Assembly: GCA_003554375.1 (NCBI GenBank)
Contig: PWGF01000005.1
Coordinates: 1-7,463, forward strand
Reading direction: 5' to 3'
Origin: Spirochaetaceae bacterium
GTDB lineage: Bacteria > Spirochaetota > Spirochaetia > DSM-27196 > SKKC01
Length of the DNA stretch: 7,463 bases
Below, in pieces: positions 5,156 to 7,463 of this stretch. The notes under the pieces were generated by a model. The model saw only the letters and a program-made list of their open reading frames with translations, was not told where the DNA came from and made no database searches. The translations under genes and the position numbers were made by a program. The first letter of the stretch is position 1; each line of letters begins with the position of its first letter.

Positions 5156-6178
5156 TCAGTCTATCAGCTCACGCTCTTTCGGGTCTCCGATCGAGATTTC
5201 GCCCTCACCTCTTTCTCCCGCGATCGTAAGCTCCGTGACCTTCCCGCGTTTGACGGGCACTTCTTTGGTGACTTCGTAATCATCGGTCGTACTTACGAGC
5301 TCGAGGTTGGCCACCATGCGCTCCTCTTCGCTGTCACCTACAAGGAAGGGGTAGTCTCCTCGACCTCCACTGCCCACGACTTCGTGGTCCAAGACGGTGT
5401 ATTGAAGCGTGTCACCCTGATAGAGACGTAGTCCTGCGTCGTAGTTGTTTACAACCCGAACGTAACCGTCCAGCGTGTCTCCGGGATCACTATCCTCAAT
5501 CGTAAACCTTCGCTCTTCATCCGCGTCAAGCTGCACAGCATCCGGTTCACCGATCTGAGTCCGCCGGATATCGACGATCTCGCCGTTGTCGCGGATGGGC
5601 TCGATTGCCATTGGATACAGCTCGACAGCGCCCTCGTCGTAATAGACGGTATGCTGTTGCTGGGCGCCCACCGAACCGAGCACCTGGCCCTCGTAACTAC
5701 CCAAGAGGACCTGCACATGGTAATCGCTTCGGTTGATTATCGTTAATGCTGCGTCCCCAACGTCTTCCAGACGGAAGTGCACTCGCTGGGTATCGTCGCC
5801 GTGAACATAGAGCCATTCACTCCACACCACTTCAACGTCCTCCGGGGCGTCAAGAGATTCTTCCAGCTCACTCTTGCGCACCGCGTTCAACGTCGTTTCT
5901 CCATGGAGCTCATCCAGCGCATAGCCGCTCTCATGGCCGCCGAGCACCCCGACGAGCCGCTCCTCCTCGATAGGCCGTCCATCAAAGATAGCGAGCGACT
6001 CGCTGCTGTCGTTGGTTGCCTCTACCTGGCCCGGATTCTGCGGCTCGAATCCCTCCAACCAGTTCTCTTCTCCGACCTCTTCTTCATCCACCCAAGGCAG
6101 AATCGGATGATCGCACGCCGATGCAAAAAGAGCCACAAGCAACGCAAGACCGAGAAGCCGTAGTGTGTGCCATTTCAT
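5156..6178 (-). CDS. Lipoprotein with three β-rich repeat units, paralogue of the 433-aa neighbour
   Basis: The 340-residue product has a lipoprotein signal (MKWHTLRLLG, hydrophobic core, lipobox ASAC with Cys22). Residue +2 is Asp, which in enterobacteria would favour inner-membrane retention; whether that holds here is unknown. GEENWLEGF (36-44) matches the same site in the downstream protein, and similarity continues along the whole length, including LVGVL, TLNAVRKSELEESLD and the GDTLQYT region. Three diverged units are seen at about 50-137, 142-228 and 237-322, each with a strand ending in Asn (VEATN, LTIIN, VRVVN). The C-terminal Ig-like domain of the paralogue is absent; this protein stops soon after the third unit. 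It is highly acidic. ATG 6176-6178 is preceded at seven bases by AAGGAGGG, an excellent ribosome binding site. The family is not one I can name and the function is unknown. An envelope location is well supported. Confidence 0.88.
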   Translation of the reverse strand: MKWHTLRLLGLALLVALFASACDHPILPWVDEEEVGEENWLEGFEPQNPGQVEATNDSSESLAIFDGRPIEEERLVGVLGGHESGYALDELHGETTLNAVRKSELEESLDAPEDVEVVWSEWLYVHGDDTQRVHFRLEDVGDAALTIINRSDYHVQVLLGSYEGQVLGSVGAQQQHTVYYDEGAVELYPMAIEPIRDNGEIVDIRRTQIGEPDAVQLDADEERRFTIEDSDPGDTLDGYVRVVNNYDAGLRLYQGDTLQYTVLDHEVVGSGGRGDYPFLVGDSEEERMVANLELVSTTDDYEVTKEVPVKRGKVTELTIAGERGEGEISIGDPKERELID

Positions 6179-6351
6179 ACGCTAACCCTCCTTACTTTGT
6201 TCCCTTTTCATGCCGGGAAAGCTAAAGCTTCCAAGAGCTGGGCGATCCGATTTGTTGCTCAAACCTGGTAGCTTGAACTTCTGAGCCGGCACAACGAACC
6301 AGTTTACTTTCGCGCCAACTTACCACGCTTCGTCAGGCCTGTAAACGACAC

Positions 6352-6434
6352 GCGTTGGAAATCGGGGCCAACGCAGCCGGATACTGCGTCCGAAAGCGCG
6401 GCGGAAAACCGCAGCGGCGGAGGGCCGCAACGGT
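6352..6434. other. Cluster of three inverted repeats in 83 bases, possible structured RNA
   Basis: GCGTTGG (6352-6358) pairs with CCAACGC (6368-6374). ACGCAG (6371-6376) pairs with CTGCGT (6384-6389) and competes with the first stem. ACCG (6408-6411) with CGGT (6431-6434) encloses a GCGGC/GCCGC stem (6414-6418, 6424-6428). A GCGG-AAAA-CCGC hairpin also fits at 6401-6412. The segment lies upstream of the plus-strand promoter, so it would be transcribed only in a long minus-strand leader or as a separate RNA. The base pairing is visible; the RNA role is inferred. Confidence 0.35.
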
Positions 6435-6471
6435 CCAACTACGTCTACCCTGCTCTCGAAACGCTCTTTGA

Positions 6472-6499
6472 TTGACAGCACGGTGGTTTCCAATATAGC
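6472..6499 (+). promoter_or_regulatory. Probable σ70-type promoter for the gene at 6611
   Basis: A perfect TTGACA (6472-6477) is followed, after a 16-base spacer, by TATAGC (6494-6499), which keeps the first four bases of the -10 consensus (TATA) but differs at the last two. Transcription would begin near 6505 and give a leader of roughly 105 bases before ATG 6611. This is the best promoter match in the window. Confidence 0.55.
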
Positions 6500-6563
6500 C
6501 TCGTTTCACCAAGTAAGCTAAGGGTGAGACGACCGCTCGCTGATGTGGTTGACCACGCAGATT

Positions 6564-6582
6564 CCCGTGGCCGGCCCGCGGG
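6564..6582 (+). other. GC-rich leader hairpin before the ribosome binding site
   Basis: CCCGTG (6564-6569) and CGCGGG (6577-6582) form a six-pair stem with one G·U around the loop GCCGGCC. It ends about 14 bases before the AAGGGGG ribosome binding site at 6597-6603 and lies in the predicted leader of the gene at 6611. It could affect translation or mRNA stability, or be chance in GC-rich DNA. Confidence 0.3.
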
Positions 6583-6610
6583 TCGACGGTCGCAAGAAGG
6601 GGGCGTATCC

Positions 6611-7463
6611 ATGCGCAAGTTTCAAGTTCCCGCCTTTGTCGCTTCGGTGATTCTTCTGTTCACCTTTACTCCATTCGCGCAAGCTTCCGAATCTGAAGAG
6701 CCAACCGACATCGACGGAGTTCTCCACTCGTTCGCCGAGGACATGGGTGCCGTCTTCCCTGCCTTCACGGATATCGGAATGCAGTGGTCGCTACCGTATA
6801 GCGCTCGGTCCTATCTGCTTTCTTGGCCTTTGGGGATAGGGGTGACGACGGGCGCAGTTGCAATACCTGAAGACGTGTTCCACACCGCGGCTGAGGGATT
6901 TGGAACTACTGTGGAACTCGGGGTGGAGGACGAGACGCTGGAAACCGTAGGTCTTCCATTGATGGCTACGACGCTTGAAGTACGGTTGGGGACCGGCGAT
7001 GGTCAGGGGCTTGGGATCGACATTGGAGGTAAGATTGGCATGGCGCCTTCGGATGCGGATGGCCTCGACACCGGGCGAGAGTACCAGAGCTTCATGGTGT
7101 CCGGCCTCGACGTGCGCGTCGGAGGGCGCGGCAGCGGCCTCCTGCAACCGAAGCTCGCCTTTGGGCTCGGCATTGGATATAGCTCGGGCCACATTGCCCT
7201 CGATGGGTTGGCCGGCGAACGGGTGCATGTCGATACCGTGACGGCCGACGAACACTCCCAGTACCAAACCAACAGTGGAGATGAACAGACGGATGAGCCG
7301 CGAATCTACGTGGAGAACCCCACGCTCTACGCTGACTGGGAAACCGATATCCCTCTGGAATTCCAAGCCCAGGGAAGTATTAGGCTTCTGTTTCTCCGGC
7401 CGTTCCTCGGAGCGAAGGTTTCCGGTTTTGAAACTGACATCGAAACCGGACTTCATGGCGACG
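6611..7463 (+). CDS. Exported glycine-rich β-strand protein, predicted outer-membrane barrel (partial, runs off right edge)
   Basis: The 284 codons present open with a textbook signal peptide: MRKFQ, a hydrophobic core to about residue 20, and the cleavage motif AQA before Ser26. The mature part contains a helix-like stretch (about 35-50), then FPAFTDIGMQWSLPYSAR (49-66) and LGIGVTTGAVAIPEDVF (74-90), followed by repeated short glycine-rich strands such as LGIDIGGKIGMAP and LAFGLGIGYSSG. Alternating strands with glycines and aromatics suit an outer-membrane β-barrel. From memory, the order 'short helix, solvent-exposed W/S segment, glycine-rich strand with VTTG' recalls uncharacterised barrel proteins of spirochaetes; this is unverified. 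AAGGGGG at 6597-6603 lies seven bases before ATG 6611, and a promoter is visible at 6472-6499. No stop is reached, so its C-terminus lies beyond the window. It diverges from the lipoprotein pair. Confidence 0.82.
   Translation, partial: MRKFQVPAFVASVILLFTFTPFAQASESEEPTDIDGVLHSFAEDMGAVFPAFTDIGMQWSLPYSARSYLLSWPLGIGVTTGAVAIPEDVFHTAAEGFGTTVELGVEDETLETVGLPLMATTLEVRLGTGDGQGLGIDIGGKIGMAPSDADGLDTGREYQSFMVSGLDVRVGGRGSGLLQPKLAFGLGIGYSSGHIALDGLAGERVHVDTVTADEHSQYQTNSGDEQTDEPRIYVENPTLYADWETDIPLEFQAQGSIRLLFLRPFLGAKVSGFETDIETGLHGD

Larger units (their letters stand above)
6179..6610. other. Divergent intergenic region with a structured segment
   Basis: These 432 bases separate the divergent 340-aa lipoprotein gene and the exported-protein gene at 6611. 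They contain the lipoprotein ribosome binding site (6186-6193), a cluster of inverted repeats (6352-6434), a good plus-strand promoter (6472-6499) and a GC-rich hairpin before the plus-strand ribosome binding site. No open frame here has support. I did not find a clear minus-strand promoter. Confidence 0.55.

Noticed and set aside
6791..7456. 221-codon minus-strand open frame opposite the exported protein at 6611
   Set aside because: The plus-strand frame has a classical signal peptide, promoter and ribosome binding site; the reverse translation has no recognisable features.
1..7463. Mobile elements, CRISPR arrays, phage or toxin-antitoxin genes
   Set aside because: No transposase, integrase or terminal repeats, no regularly spaced direct repeats, and no toxin or antitoxin motifs were seen.

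Overview
The window looks like chromosomal DNA of a diderm bacterium with moderately high GC, most plausibly a spirochaete. Three things point that way: two lipoproteins with ordinary lipoboxes, an Ig-like domain of the 'atypical Ig' (aBig_2-like) kind on one of them, and an exported glycine-rich β-strand protein at the right edge. From memory, that last protein resembles predicted barrel proteins of Treponema and Spirochaeta. The taxonomic call is inference; no marker gene is present. The secreted proteins are strongly acidic by eye, which would also suit a salt- or soda-adapted lineage.

Layout, left to right. Positions 1-1973, minus strand: a compact three-gene set read right to left. It holds a von Willebrand A (vWA) protein with an intact metal site, a PP2C-type protein phosphatase overlapping it by 4 bases, and, 78 bases further on, the start of a Hanks-type Ser/Thr kinase that runs off the left edge. 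A vWA + PP2C + kinase set is the composition known as the TerY-P triad, so these genes probably form one phospho-signalling operon. No other ter gene is visible.

Positions 1974-2336: a divergent intergenic region with a palindrome and a possible promoter. Positions 2337-3551, plus strand: an exported protein of unknown function and a small 82-codon gene with a strong ribosome binding site. The small gene's stop overlaps the stop of the converging gene.

Positions 3548-6178, minus strand: two paralogous lipoproteins (340 aa upstream, 433 aa downstream). Each appears to be built from three related ~90-residue β-rich units; the 433-aa copy carries an extra C-terminal Ig-like domain. The 306-base gap between them contains a series of inverted repeats. 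Positions 6179-6610: a divergent gap with a structured segment and a good -35/-10 pair reading right. Positions 6611-7463, plus strand: the exported glycine-rich protein, cut by the window edge.

How the parts relate: the left operon is intracellular signalling, while the rest encodes envelope or secreted proteins. Nothing in the sequence proves that the two halves work together. The most distinctive items are the complete vWA/phosphatase/kinase arrangement, the repeat-built lipoprotein pair, and the unexplained structured DNA in the intergenic regions.
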